From positions 124,001 through 188,000 of the forward strand of contig CAZJUP010000002.1 in NCBI GenBank assembly GCA_964549275.1: a DNA stretch of 64,000 bases, given 5' to 3'. Under the pieces are notes generated by a model. It made no database searches. It saw nothing but the letters and a program-made list of their open reading frames with translations, and was not told the DNA's origin. Source of the stretch: CAZJUP01 sp964549275. Its GTDB lineage: Bacteria; Fidelibacterota; Marinisomatia; Marinisomatales; TCS55. How positions within the stretch are numbered: position 1 is the stretch's first letter; the number at the start of each line of letters is the position of its first letter. Of this stretch, positions 18,162 to 26,792 are shown piece by piece. The position numbers were made by a program, and so were the translations under genes.

Positions 18162-18590
18162 ATGAAAACAAAGACATTAATAGCATCTGAAATACAAAAA
18201 GACTGGTTTATCGTTGATGCTGAGGGGAAAACGCTCGGACGATTTGCCAGTGCAATTGCAAAAGTTTTACGTGGGAAGCATAAACCAAGTTTTTCACCCC
18301 ATTTAGATATGGGTGATTTTGTGGTGGTTGTAAATGCAGAAAAAATAGGCATTTCCGGGAATAAAAGCCGTTCTAAATCCTATTTTAAGCATTCAGGATA
18401 TCCTGGTGGAACCACTTTTACAGAATTCGAAGAACTACGCCGGACACATCCAGAGAGAATTGTAAAATCTGCTGTGAAGGGTATGCTCCCTAAAAACAGA
18501 CTTGGGAATGCGATTATTAAGCATTTGAAAGTCTATTCCGGGTCTGAACATCCCCATAAGGCCCAACAACCAAAAGTATTGGATATTTAA
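18162..18590 (+). CDS. rplM: 50S ribosomal protein L13
   Basis: Large-subunit ribosomal protein. From the ATG at 18162 the product is 142 residues, the same as Escherichia coli L13, and shows the family motifs DAEGKTLGRFAS, LRGKHKPSFSPHLDMGDFVVV, KGMLPKNRLG and the ending HPHKAQQPKVLDI. A GTG nine bases upstream is in frame but would add three residues not usual in the family. It is the first gene of an operon continuing with rpsI, and 0 bp separate the two. Confidence 0.97.
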   Translation: MKTKTLIASEIQKDWFIVDAEGKTLGRFASAIAKVLRGKHKPSFSPHLDMGDFVVVVNAEKIGISGNKSRSKSYFKHSGYPGGTTFTEFEELRRTHPERIVKSAVKGMLPKNRLGNAIIKHLKVYSGSEHPHKAQQPKVLDI

Positions 18591-18983
18591 ATGACGAAAG
18601 CTGTCTATAATGCTGTGGGACGTCGGAAAAGGTCTGTTGCTCGTGTTTATCTAACACCAGGTAAGGGCGCTATTCAAATCAACGGCCGTCCTTATAAAGA
18701 TTATTTATGCCGTGACACTTTAGCAAAAGTAGTTACTCAACCCTTAAATGAACTTGAACAAATGGATTCTTACGATATAAATATCAATGTATTTGGAGGC
18801 GGATTGACCGGTCAAGCCGGGGCGATTCGTTTAGGTATTGCCCGGGCGCTCAACGAAGTAAGCCCAGATTTTAGATCGGCATTAAAGGCTGCAGGATTTC
18901 TTACTCGGGATTCTCGTCAAGTCGAACGAAAAAAGTACGGACAACCCGGTGCACGGAAACGATTCCAATTCTCTAAACGATAA
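18591..18983 (+). CDS. rpsI: 30S ribosomal protein S9
   Basis: Small-subunit ribosomal protein whose C-terminal tail reaches the decoding site. The 130-residue product begins with the typical YNAVGRRKRSVARVYL motif and ends in the conserved SKR tail. It starts immediately after the rplM stop, the near-universal L13-S9 pairing, and rpsB follows after 5 bp. Confidence 0.97.
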   Translation: MTKAVYNAVGRRKRSVARVYLTPGKGAIQINGRPYKDYLCRDTLAKVVTQPLNELEQMDSYDININVFGGGLTGQAGAIRLGIARALNEVSPDFRSALKAAGFLTRDSRQVERKKYGQPGARKRFQFSKR

Positions 18984-18988
18984 AAAAT

Positions 18989-19789
18989 ATGCAAGAAATT
19001 AAATTTGAAGATTTATTGAGTACCGGGGCCCATTTTGGGCATGTTACTCGGAAGTGGCATCCCAACTTTAAACCCTTTATTCTTATGGAAAAGAACGGGG
19101 TTCATATTATAAACCTGGAAGAAACCATAAAGCAGCTAACTGTTGCATTAGATTTCATTAGAAAAACGGTAAAAAAGAATGGTGAAGTTCTTTTTGTAGG
19201 GACGAAAAAACAGGCCAAAGATATCGTTCAGCAAGAAGCAGATCGCTGCGGTATGTTTTATGTTGTCGAACGGTGGCTTGGTGGAACTCTCACAAATTTT
19301 TCCACGATTAAAAAGAGCATTAAAAGATTGCATATGCTGGAAAAAGAAGGCTCTCAGATTTATGAGAATCTCACCAAAAAAGAAGTGCAAATGTTAAATC
19401 GGGAAAGAATTAAACTAGCCGATCAGCACCGGGGTATTAAAGATATGCGCCGTCTTCCCGATGTCATCGTCATTGTTGATGCTAAATTTGAAAGCACTGC
19501 GGTATTAGAATCAAACCGATTGGGAATTCCCATTGTTGCTATTGTTGATTCCAATACGGATCCAAAAGTGATTGATTACCCCATTCCGGCAAACGATGAT
19601 TCAATCCGGGCGATTCAGGTCATTATATCTTCTATAGCAGATGTTGTATTGGAAGCTAAAGGAAAAACAGCCCCCGCACAGGAAGAACCAAAGTCTGAAG
19701 CGGATAAACAGGATAGCAAAGAAACGGTGATTGCAAACGATAATACTCCCACAGAAAATATGGAAAAGGAAATGGAAGAATCCTCATGA
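18989..19789 (+). CDS. rpsB: 30S ribosomal protein S2
   Basis: Small-subunit protein needed for S1 binding. The 266-residue product has the S2 signatures LLSTGAHFGHVTRKWHPNFK, VLFVGTKKQAKDIV and the later PDVIVIVDAKFE. Its C-terminal 35 residues form an acidic, low-complexity extension (rich in Glu, Asp, Thr), a common variable tail in this family. The stop overlaps the tsf start by 4 bp; the rpsB-tsf-pyrH-frr order is standard. Confidence 0.97.
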   Translation: MQEIKFEDLLSTGAHFGHVTRKWHPNFKPFILMEKNGVHIINLEETIKQLTVALDFIRKTVKKNGEVLFVGTKKQAKDIVQQEADRCGMFYVVERWLGGTLTNFSTIKKSIKRLHMLEKEGSQIYENLTKKEVQMLNRERIKLADQHRGIKDMRRLPDVIVIVDAKFESTAVLESNRLGIPIVAIVDSNTDPKVIDYPIPANDDSIRAIQVIISSIADVVLEAKGKTAPAQEEPKSEADKQDSKETVIANDNTPTENMEKEMEESS

Positions 19790-20403
19790 GTATTGATGCA
19801 AAAGTTGTTAAGGAGCTACGCGATAAAACGGGTGCTGGAATGATGGATTGTAAAAAAGCTCTTGTTGAAACCAATGGGGATATTTCCAAGGCTTTGGATC
19901 ATTTAAGAAAATCTGGTATTGCGAAGGCAGAAAAAAAAGGAGCCAGAACCGCAAAAGAAGGATTAGTGTTTTCTTATATTCACCATGGCGGGAGATTAGG
20001 TGTACTGGTAGAAATGAACTGCGAAACGGATTTTGTTGCCAAAACAGAAGGATTTACAGACTTGGCCCATAGTATCGCCATGCAAATTGCTGCAACCAAT
20101 CCGTTGGCCATTCGTCGGGAAGACTTGGATGAAAATATTTTAACCCGTGAAAGAGGCATTTACTCTGACCAAGCTAAAAACTCCGGTAAGCCTGAAAATA
20201 TTATAGAAAAAATTGTAAATGGACGACTTGAAAAATATTTTCAGGAAGTCTGTTTGTTAGAACAGCCCTTTATTAAAGATCCGGATCGAAAGGTTCAAGA
20301 TTTAATTACCGAAACTGTTGCAACGTTGGGGGAAAATATACAGGTAAACCGTTTTACCCGGTTTGCCATTGGTGAAGAAGTCAATAACGGGCAACCAAAC
20401 TAA
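19786..20403 (+). CDS. tsf: Elongation factor Ts
   Basis: Guanine-nucleotide exchange factor for EF-Tu. The 205-residue product has the N-terminal UBA-like domain with LRDKTGAGMMDCKKAL and the core motif MNCETDFVAKTEGF. It is shorter than the enterobacterial protein (about 283 residues) and resembles the compact EF-Ts with a single core subdomain known in several phyla. It overlaps rpsB by 4 bp and precedes pyrH by 7 bp. Confidence 0.96.
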   Translation: MSIDAKVVKELRDKTGAGMMDCKKALVETNGDISKALDHLRKSGIAKAEKKGARTAKEGLVFSYIHHGGRLGVLVEMNCETDFVAKTEGFTDLAHSIAMQIAATNPLAIRREDLDENILTRERGIYSDQAKNSGKPENIIEKIVNGRLEKYFQEVCLLEQPFIKDPDRKVQDLITETVATLGENIQVNRFTRFAIGEEVNNGQPN

Positions 20404-20410
20404 TATATAG

Positions 20411-21127
20411 ATGGCCTCACCTGTTTACAGGCGAATTCTCCTCAAATTAAGCGGAGAAGTCCTAGCCGGTAAACAAGGATTTGGCATTGACCCTATTAGG
20501 GCTGCAGAATTAGCTCAAGAAATCAAGTCTGTCCATGACTTGGGTATTAACATTGGTCTTATCATCGGAGCTGGAAATATATTTAGAGGAATGTCAGCAG
20601 CCAGTAAAGGAATGGAGAGGGTTACAGGGGACTACCTGGGGATGCTCGCCACTATCATAAATGCTATCAGTGTACAAGACGGTTTAGAGAAAATCGGATG
20701 TGATACACGAACCTTATCCGCAATAAATATTACACAAATTGCCGAGCCCTATATCCGCAGAAGGGCGTTGAGGCATTTAGAAAAAGGCCGGGTTGTCATC
20801 ATCGCCGGGGGAACGGGAAATCCCTATTTTACCACGGATACGGCTGCCGCATTACGAGCCACAGAACTTAAAGCTGAAATTGTTTTAAAAGGAACTAAAG
20901 TGGATGGTGTTTATGACAAGGATCCTGCTGTAAATTCTGATGCTGTCAAGTATGAGACCATATCTTTTCATGAAGTATTAACTAAAAATTTAAGGGTCAT
21001 GGATCTCACGGCAATTACATTATGTAAGGAAAATAATTTGCCAATTCGGGTGTTTAATATTAACAGGCCCGGAGAATTAAAAAGAATTGTTACCGGTGAA
21101 AAAATCGGGACAATGGTCACGGAGTGA
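20411..21127 (+). CDS. pyrH: UMP kinase
   Basis: Phosphorylates UMP to UDP; hexameric bacterial enzyme of the amino-acid-kinase fold. The 238-residue product shows RILLKLSGEVLAG at the N-terminus, IGAGNIFRG (about residues 51-59), and the conserved TTDTAAALRATEL region around residue 140. It is unrelated to eukaryotic UMP kinases. It stands in the usual order after tsf and 3 bp before frr. Confidence 0.96.
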   Translation: MASPVYRRILLKLSGEVLAGKQGFGIDPIRAAELAQEIKSVHDLGINIGLIIGAGNIFRGMSAASKGMERVTGDYLGMLATIINAISVQDGLEKIGCDTRTLSAINITQIAEPYIRRRALRHLEKGRVVIIAGGTGNPYFTTDTAAALRATELKAEIVLKGTKVDGVYDKDPAVNSDAVKYETISFHEVLTKNLRVMDLTAITLCKENNLPIRVFNINRPGELKRIVTGEKIGTMVTE

Positions 21128-21130
21128 GTC

Positions 21131-21688
21131 ATGCTAAAAGAATTTCATGATGATGCAAATCATCGAATGGATCAGGCTGTTGTGCATACTAGGGGTGAAT
21201 TGGTTAAAGTGCGAACAGGTAGAGCCAATCCAGAATTATTAAATTCTATTCAGGTGGATTATTACGGTTCAATGACGCCTCTGAATCAGGTATCGACCGT
21301 TTCAGTTCCGGAACCTCGCCTCATTACCATTCAACCCTACGAAAAGTCACTTATACCTCCCATAGAAAAAGCGATAATTTCTTCAGCATTAGGCCTGACG
21401 CCTAATAACAACGGAAATGCAGTATTGGTGCCCATTCCCGCCTTATCTGAGGAAAGACGAAAAGACTTAATAAAATATGTTCATCATTTAGTCGAGGAAG
21501 GGAGAATTGCTATAAGGAATGTTCGGCGTGATGCTATACACCATATTAAGGAATATGGGAATGAAGAACATATTTCAGAAGATGAGATTAAAAGGTCGGA
21601 AACAGATATTCAAACACTTACTGATAATCACATTAAAAATTTAAATGAAATGCAGGAGCATAAGGAAAAGGAATTAATGGAATATTAA
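21131..21688 (+). CDS. frr: Ribosome recycling factor
   Basis: Splits post-termination ribosomes together with EF-G. The 185-residue product has the family pattern VRTGRANPELL near residue 29, VDYYGSMTPLNQVSTVSVPEPR, and the C-terminal helical arm with RNVRRDAI. Length is exactly usual. It is the last gene of the ribosomal operon; a strong terminator shared with the opposing nrdJ gene follows after 24 bp. Confidence 0.97.
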   Translation: MLKEFHDDANHRMDQAVVHTRGELVKVRTGRANPELLNSIQVDYYGSMTPLNQVSTVSVPEPRLITIQPYEKSLIPPIEKAIISSALGLTPNNNGNAVLVPIPALSEERRKDLIKYVHHLVEEGRIAIRNVRRDAIHHIKEYGNEEHISEDEIKRSETDIQTLTDNHIKNLNEMQEHKEKELMEY

Positions 21689-21712
21689 TTCCTTTTCTCA
21701 TTATTCGATAAT

Positions 21713-21752
21713 AAAAAAGCCCTGTTCCGCTATGTCTGAACAGGGCTTTTTT
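21713..21752. terminator. Bidirectional intrinsic terminator between frr and nrdJ
   Basis: AAAAAAGCCCTGTTC (21713-21727) and its perfect complement GAACAGGGCTTTTTT (21738-21752) form a 9-bp GC-containing stem with flanking A and T runs on both sides. It therefore works in both directions, ending frr on the plus strand and nrdJ, whose stop is at 21761, on the minus strand. Confidence 0.9.
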
Positions 21753-21760
21753 ATTGTTTT

Positions 21761-24208
21761 CTACTCACACTTTGAAAACCCACATCCGGGGCAGGTTACA
21801 CAACCGCCTTCATGCATCACCGAGCCGCCGCAATCCGGACAGGTTGTAATATTTTTATACGTGAAATCTGTCACAGTTCTGTGGGGATCGTTTTCCTCCT
21901 CACTCGTGGCCATGGTGATATGGAGGGTGTCATGATCCTCTGGGTTTCCAATAGCCGCCTCAGGTTTATGTTTTAAATAATCATCCAGTGCTTTTCCTAT
22001 TGCATCAGGAGTGGAAAGAATTAAACGGCCATCTTCCCATGCAGGATTTGGGCCACTAATTCCTTTTAGTTGTTTAACGATGGCGTTGGGATCAATTCCT
22101 GAACGGAGAGCCAGTGAGATTAATCGGCTAATGGCTTCTGATTGGGCTGCTGCATTTCCTCCTGCTTTTCCTATGGTTGTAAAGACTTCACATAACCCAT
22201 TTTCATCTTCATTAATGGTGATATAAAGTGTTCCCTCACCCGTTCGGATACGACGAGTACTTCCCATAGTCGTATGCGGGCGCAGTCGAGGTGATTTTGT
22301 CTCACGTTTTTGCGGTGTAGATGTGGTCATCTCCCCGTTGGAAGCTTTTGATTTTTCTTTTGTTTGATTTTCGGATTTAGCTTCCGTTGTTACTAAAATA
22401 CCTTCTCTGGATCCTTCACGGTATACGGTTATTCCTTTTAATCCTGATTTATAGGCTGTCATATAGATATCGCCAACGGTCTCTACAGTAACATCTTCTG
22501 CCAGGTTTACTGTAGAAGATATGGAACTATCAATATATTTTTGAATAACTCCTTGGATGTGTACTCTGGAATAGGGATCAATATCGTGGGCTGTGACGAC
22601 ATATTCCGGTAAATCTTCGTCGGTACCAAATAATTTTTCTATAATTGGATGATAAATTTTGTACTCTTTAAATGATTTGCCATAGCCTTTGTTTTCCTTA
22701 ACCCGGCGGTTATAAGATGTGGCAAAAATGGGTTCAATCCCCGAGGTAACCCGAGCAACAATTGCGCCACTGCCTGTTGGCGGAACAGTTAAAACAGTAG
22801 AATTCCGAATGCCTTTAGCTTTAATTTTATCTCGAAGGTGTTTTGGGAGATTCTTAATAAATTTACTTTTTGAATATCCCCGCCAATCATATTGCTTAAA
22901 AGACCCTTTTTCGTTAGCCAGTTCGGTACTTGTTTCATAAGCGGTATCGCGGAAGATTTGCATGATTTGATCTAAAGTCTGGATAGCATCTTCACTGTCA
23001 TACTTAATTCCCATTCGAACAAGCATATCCCCAAGCCCTAGAATCCCAAGTCCGATTCTTCTATCATTTATGGCATTGAGTTTTTGTGATTCCAATGCAT
23101 GACGGTCGAGATTATAATCGATCACATTATCCAAAAATCGCGTGGCAATGGTCACAGTAGTTTTAAAATCATCGATCATAAAATTTCCGCTTTTATCTAC
23201 GAAGCGTTCCAGGTTAATTGACCCGAGATTGCAGCATCCTCCATCCGGCAGGGGTTGTTCTGCGCAGGGATTTGTTGAAACTAATGGACTGCAATATTCG
23301 GCATTATGATAGTCCTTCATGGTATCCCAGAATAACAGTCCCGGTTCCGCGCTTGCATGGGCGTGTTCTATGATACGGTTCCACAAAGATTTAGCATTTA
23401 TGGTCTTATAGACTTTTCCATTCCATTTTAAGTCGAAGTCTGTATCATTATCTACGGCATCCATAAAGTCATGGGTGAGTAAGACGGAGATATTAGAATA
23501 TTTTACCATATGTATATCGCCCGTTTTAATCTCGATGAATTTCTCAATATCCGGGTGATCTACTCGCAACGTTTGCATATTTGCGCCACGGCGGCCATGT
23601 TGAGCTATGGTGTTTGTATTTTCGCTGAATAAGTTCATAAAACCCACAGGACCGCAAGACTCACCTCCTGTCCCACTAATAGCGTCACCTGATGGGCGGA
23701 GGACAGAAAGATCATGACCACACCCTCCACCAAATTTATAGGTCATTGCTTCTTCTTCTACAGTTTTGTAGATAGATTTAATGGAATCATCTTTTATGGA
23801 TACAACGTAGCAGTTATTCAAAGTTGTTGTGATATCATCTCGGCCTGCACCATGCATGATGCGGCCACCGGGTGTAAATTTAAAATCTTCTAATATCGAA
23901 TAGAATTTCTGAGCCCAATCGTTCTGCAGTTTTTTTGTTTTTTCAATCCCGGCAAGAGCAGTAGCTTGTCGTTGCCATAATTCATAGGGATGGGTCTCCC
24001 ATGGGGCGAGGTATTTATTTTTTAGAACATCCTTACCCAAAGTATCCCCTTGGTAGTAATTGTCTATTGTATATGGATTTGTTTCGGATGAATTTTGCTG
24101 TCCATCGACTTCACGAGTCAGTTTACGAACAGTTTCTTCAACGAGTGTATTGAGGTCTCCCGAGGATTTCTGTCCGCTGGGAAAGTTTAGTTCTATCGCT
24201 TCAGCCAT
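21761..24208 (-). CDS. nrdJ: Adenosylcobalamin-dependent (class II) ribonucleotide reductase
   Basis: Makes deoxyribonucleotides with a B12 radical and therefore works with or without oxygen. The 815-residue product starts with a region containing LAPWETHPYELWQRQATAL and has the ribonucleotide-reductase core with FTPGGRIMHGAG, GGCGHDLSVLRPSGD, and the active site NPCAEQPL (Asn-x-Cys-x-Glu). The extreme C-terminus is a zinc ribbon (CPDCGG ... CPGCGFSKCE), typical of the vitamin B12-dependent family. No intein or truncation is seen. It is transcribed alone on the minus strand; tandem DnaA-box-like sequences lie about 185 bp upstream. Confidence 0.95.
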   Translation of the reverse strand: MAEAIELNFPSGQKSSGDLNTLVEETVRKLTREVDGQQNSSETNPYTIDNYYQGDTLGKDVLKNKYLAPWETHPYELWQRQATALAGIEKTKKLQNDWAQKFYSILEDFKFTPGGRIMHGAGRDDITTTLNNCYVVSIKDDSIKSIYKTVEEEAMTYKFGGGCGHDLSVLRPSGDAISGTGGESCGPVGFMNLFSENTNTIAQHGRRGANMQTLRVDHPDIEKFIEIKTGDIHMVKYSNISVLLTHDFMDAVDNDTDFDLKWNGKVYKTINAKSLWNRIIEHAHASAEPGLLFWDTMKDYHNAEYCSPLVSTNPCAEQPLPDGGCCNLGSINLERFVDKSGNFMIDDFKTTVTIATRFLDNVIDYNLDRHALESQKLNAINDRRIGLGILGLGDMLVRMGIKYDSEDAIQTLDQIMQIFRDTAYETSTELANEKGSFKQYDWRGYSKSKFIKNLPKHLRDKIKAKGIRNSTVLTVPPTGSGAIVARVTSGIEPIFATSYNRRVKENKGYGKSFKEYKIYHPIIEKLFGTDEDLPEYVVTAHDIDPYSRVHIQGVIQKYIDSSISSTVNLAEDVTVETVGDIYMTAYKSGLKGITVYREGSREGILVTTEAKSENQTKEKSKASNGEMTTSTPQKRETKSPRLRPHTTMGSTRRIRTGEGTLYITINEDENGLCEVFTTIGKAGGNAAAQSEAISRLISLALRSGIDPNAIVKQLKGISGPNPAWEDGRLILSTPDAIGKALDDYLKHKPEAAIGNPEDHDTLHITMATSEEENDPHRTVTDFTYKNITTCPDCGGSVMHEGGCVTCPGCGFSKCE

Positions 24209-24392
24209 TTACATTCTCAGTTAAATATTGGTATGTGGAACCGGTTTTTAAATAACGTATTTTGCAGGCTGACAAAGAAAAAGAGAATAAAATCTCGGGT
24301 TGGCAACACCAATATAAAATCAGAGAAAATATCGTCCAAACAAAAAATAAAAAAAAACTAGTTCCCGTCGGGAAAAACAGGAATTATAGAAG

Positions 24393-24412
24393 TTATCCAC
24401 ATTTTATCAACA
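24393..24412 (+). promoter_or_regulatory. Tandem DnaA-box-like sites upstream of nrdJ
   Basis: The 394-bp gap between nrdJ and tRNA-Gly contains TTATCCACA (24393-24401), a perfect DnaA box, and TTATCAACA (24404-24412), one base from consensus, 11 bp apart in the same orientation. A short hairpin TTCCC-GTC-GGGAA sits just before them at 24362-24374. Otherwise I see only AT-rich sequence, and no B12-box of a cobalamin riboswitch. In E. coli, DnaA regulates nrdAB, so a cell-cycle link is a reasonable inference. Confidence 0.45.
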
Positions 24413-24602
24413 TATAAATCTCATAAAAATTAGATGGATTGAATGTTACCTAAAATCGGGTAAAATTGTCCGATATAGCGAAATACATCTGATTACCGAC
24501 GGGGAGGTAGGAAACTTAGGAATACGTGCTGAAAATTTGAAAACTTCTGGGGGAATCCATGAGGATTAGTCTTGTGAAATATATTAAATTTGGGAGCAAA
24601 CT

Positions 24603-24674
24603 GCGGGCGTCGTATAATGGCTATTACCCAAGCTTCCCAAGCTTGTGACGTGAGTTCGATTCTCATCGCCCGCT
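24603..24674 (+). tRNA. tRNA-Gly (CCC anticodon)
   Basis: A complete cloverleaf: acceptor GCGGGCG (24603-24609) pairs with CGCCCGC (24667-24673) before discriminator T24674. The anticodon stem CAAGC/GCTTG encloses loop TTCCCAA, giving anticodon CCC for glycine GGG codons. The T arm is GTGAGTTCGATTCTCAT. No CCA is encoded. A strong hairpin follows 40 bp downstream. Confidence 0.93.
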
Positions 24675-24714
24675 CAAACACTCTTGGTCCTAAATAATTA
24701 TTATATGGAAATAT

Positions 24715-24744
24715 AGAAGGGGATGCAGGTTTGCATCCCCTTCT
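24715..24744 (+). terminator. Hairpin terminator after tRNA-Gly
   Basis: AGAAGGGGATGCA (24715-24727) and TGCATCCCCTTCT (24732-24744) form a perfect 13-bp stem with a GGTT loop. Only a weak T-rich tail follows (TAAGTATAATT), so it may act as a terminator or as a 3' processing and stability element for the tRNA transcript. Confidence 0.65.
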
Positions 24745-24861
24745 TAAGTATAATTGAACCCAAGTGTACAATGAAAAAAGCAACCTATAGCAATACATAA
24801 GATTAACCCTGAATGATTAACTATTCTGTGACCACGATCACAATTCGCATTAAATAATTTT

Positions 24862-25005
24862 ATGGAAGACACAATCATCGGGTTACTCTGGGGTGTGCTG
24901 GTTGCTATAGCCCTTGCCAGTATTATAAAAATTCTTTTGGATAAAAAAATTAAGTTAAGTCAGTTTATACGAATTGAAAAAGTAGATGAATCCGAAGAAA
25001 AATAA
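24862..25005 (+). CDS. Small single-pass membrane protein
   Basis: 47-residue frame beginning with MEDTIIG, with one hydrophobic helix at about residues 5-25 (GLLWGVLVAIALASIIKILL) followed by a charged tail ending ESEEK. Composition and topology are coherent for a small membrane protein, but I do not recognise a family. The start of the following VOC gene at 24986 lies inside its last codons, suggesting translational coupling. The confidence reflects the short length and lack of a clear Shine-Dalgarno sequence. Confidence 0.4.
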   Translation: MEDTIIGLLWGVLVAIALASIIKILLDKKIKLSQFIRIEKVDESEEK

Positions 25006-25417
25006 TTTGCCTCCATTTCATTTAGCTTTTCCCGTTGATGATTTAAATAAAGCACGGATATTTTACTCTGAAGTTCTGGGGTGCCCCATTGGGAGAGAAA
25101 GTAATCAATGGATTGATTTTAATTTGTTTGGACATCAAATCGTTGCCCATTTAAGTCCGGCAAAAATACCAGCGAAACCAATCCTGTTGAAGGGAAAAAA
25201 GTTCCTGTTCGTCACTTTGGTGTTGTATTGGATCCAGCCCAATGGACATTACTTAGGGATAAATTAATTCACCCGGAAAATACCTTTTTTAATTAGACCT
25301 CACCAGCGATTCTCCGGCCAATCAGGTGAACAGTCAACGTTTTTCATACAAGATCCCAGTGGGAATGCTTTGGAATTCAAATCCTTTAAAATTCCGGGGA
25401 ACTTGTTTAAAAAATAA
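24986..25417 (+). pseudogene. VOC-family (glyoxalase-like) protein broken by two frameshifts
   Basis: The first frame gives PPFHLAFPVDDLNKARIFYSEVLG and DFNLFGHQIVAH, the N-terminal half of a VOC-superfamily protein (metal-dependent dioxygenase or lyase fold), then goes out of frame near 25160 at an A5 run. The missing part continues in the next frame as SETNPVEGKKVPVRHFGVVL. A second shift at the T6 run near 25285-25290 restores RPHQRFSGQSGEQ and FIQDPSGNALEFKSFK to a stop at 25417. One added A and one removed T would restore a normal protein of about 143 residues. Both lesions sit in homopolymers, so sequencing error is as likely as decay. Confidence 0.75.
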
Positions 25418-25487
25418 TTTATTGGAAGCAAGAATTCGGGTCAATTGAAAAGCTGACTCGCCATTCTATCGTCGTAAATTCCAGCCC

Positions 25488-26777
25488 ATGAAAATCATTT
25501 CTGTAGAGAAAAACAGCCTGGGGGATGCTTTGGGCCTCAGTCCGGGAGATTTAGTAGAGGCCATTGATGGAGCCCGTGTCCGTGATGTCCTTGATTATCG
25601 TTTTAAGGTTTCTGAAGAGAAAATCATTCTCAAGGTCAAGCAGGGGACCGAAACCATCGAATATGATGTGGAAAAAGATGTGGATGATGACCTGGGATTA
25701 ACATTTCAGGATTTTAAAATTCGAAGTTGTGCAAATGATTGTATTTTTTGTTTTGTGGATCAGAATCCAAAAGGAATGCGAGAAGCACTTTACTTTAGAG
25801 ACGGAGATTTTCGCATGTCATTTCTCCACGGCCATTATGTGACCATGACCAATATGGGGTGGAAAGAATTAAACCGGGTAGTAGAACAACGGTTGAGTCC
25901 GTTATATATATCCGTCCATGTGACTGACCCAGAAAAACGACGGGACATGTTTCTCTATGGAAAAGATGATTATTTATTGGAAAAATTTCAATATTTAACG
26001 GAAAATGGCATTGAGTTACATTCGCAAATCGTTTTATGCCCCACGTGGAATGATGGTAAGTATTTAGAAAGGACTGTATCAGACATCCATACATTTGCGC
26101 CTATGGCTCGATCAATATCCATTGTGCCGGTTGGTTTAACGGGCCATCGGGAGGGACTTGTTAAAATCCCACCCGTCACGGCGGACTACGCAAAACACTT
26201 TTTAGAAAAAGCCCATACTCTTCATGAAAAATATACTTTACCCAATGGCGACCGTTTTGTATTTTTAAGTGACGAATGGTTTCTTTTAGTAGGAAACCAA
26301 TTGCCGCCGCTGAACTACTACACCGGTGCAGATCTGATTGAGAATGGTGTAGGACAGGTCACGGCATTCATGGATAATTGGACTAAAGGGATCGCTGAGC
26401 TTTCACCTCGGTTAAAGCAGCCTAAAAAAATTACCATTGGTTCAGGAACACTGATTGCAGATTATTTTAAAGAAAAATTTATACCGAAATTGAATGCGAT
26501 TCCTGGACTGGAGGTAAACTATGTTCCCATTAGAAATGAATTTATGGGGAAAAACAATGTGACGGTTACGGGACTGTTAACCGGGAAAGATATCGTTAAG
26601 CAATTAAAGGGAAAAGAATTAGGAGATATGGTTATTTTCAGTGACAGGATTTTAAGGGAAACCGGCGGTAGTATTACACTGGATGATATGACAACTTCAG
26701 AAATCTCATCTCAGTTGGGCGTTCCTTTTAATGTAACGTCTGACGACCCCATGGAATTTTTTAAAATATTGAATTAA
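25488..26777 (+). CDS. DUF512/PDZ radical SAM-like protein
   Basis: 429-residue protein of the family with an N-terminal PDZ-like domain (VEKNSLGDALGLSPGDLVEAIDG, about residues 5-27), a radical-SAM-like centre with the cysteines of CANDCIFCFVDQNPKGMR (about residues 82-99), and the C-terminal DUF512. The family is widespread but its substrate is not established. It commonly sits next to der, as here (15 bp upstream of it). The ATG at 25488 is the first that gives the complete PDZ domain. Confidence 0.9.
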   Translation: MKIISVEKNSLGDALGLSPGDLVEAIDGARVRDVLDYRFKVSEEKIILKVKQGTETIEYDVEKDVDDDLGLTFQDFKIRSCANDCIFCFVDQNPKGMREALYFRDGDFRMSFLHGHYVTMTNMGWKELNRVVEQRLSPLYISVHVTDPEKRRDMFLYGKDDYLLEKFQYLTENGIELHSQIVLCPTWNDGKYLERTVSDIHTFAPMARSISIVPVGLTGHREGLVKIPPVTADYAKHFLEKAHTLHEKYTLPNGDRFVFLSDEWFLLVGNQLPPLNYYTGADLIENGVGQVTAFMDNWTKGIAELSPRLKQPKKITIGSGTLIADYFKEKFIPKLNAIPGLEVNYVPIRNEFMGKNNVTVTGLLTGKDIVKQLKGKELGDMVIFSDRILRETGGSITLDDMTTSEISSQLGVPFNVTSDDPMEFFKILN

Positions 26778-26792
26778 TTTTCGGATAAATTT

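Noticed and set aside
24209..24602. Cobalamin riboswitch or NrdR boxes upstream of nrdJ
   Set aside because: No B12-box (GCCACTG or its complement) was found. An ACACCAATAT stretch only weakly resembles half of an NrdR box.
24493..24798. Minus-strand frame of 101 codons
   Set aside because: It runs antisense across the tRNA-Gly gene and its terminator and has no protein-like pattern.
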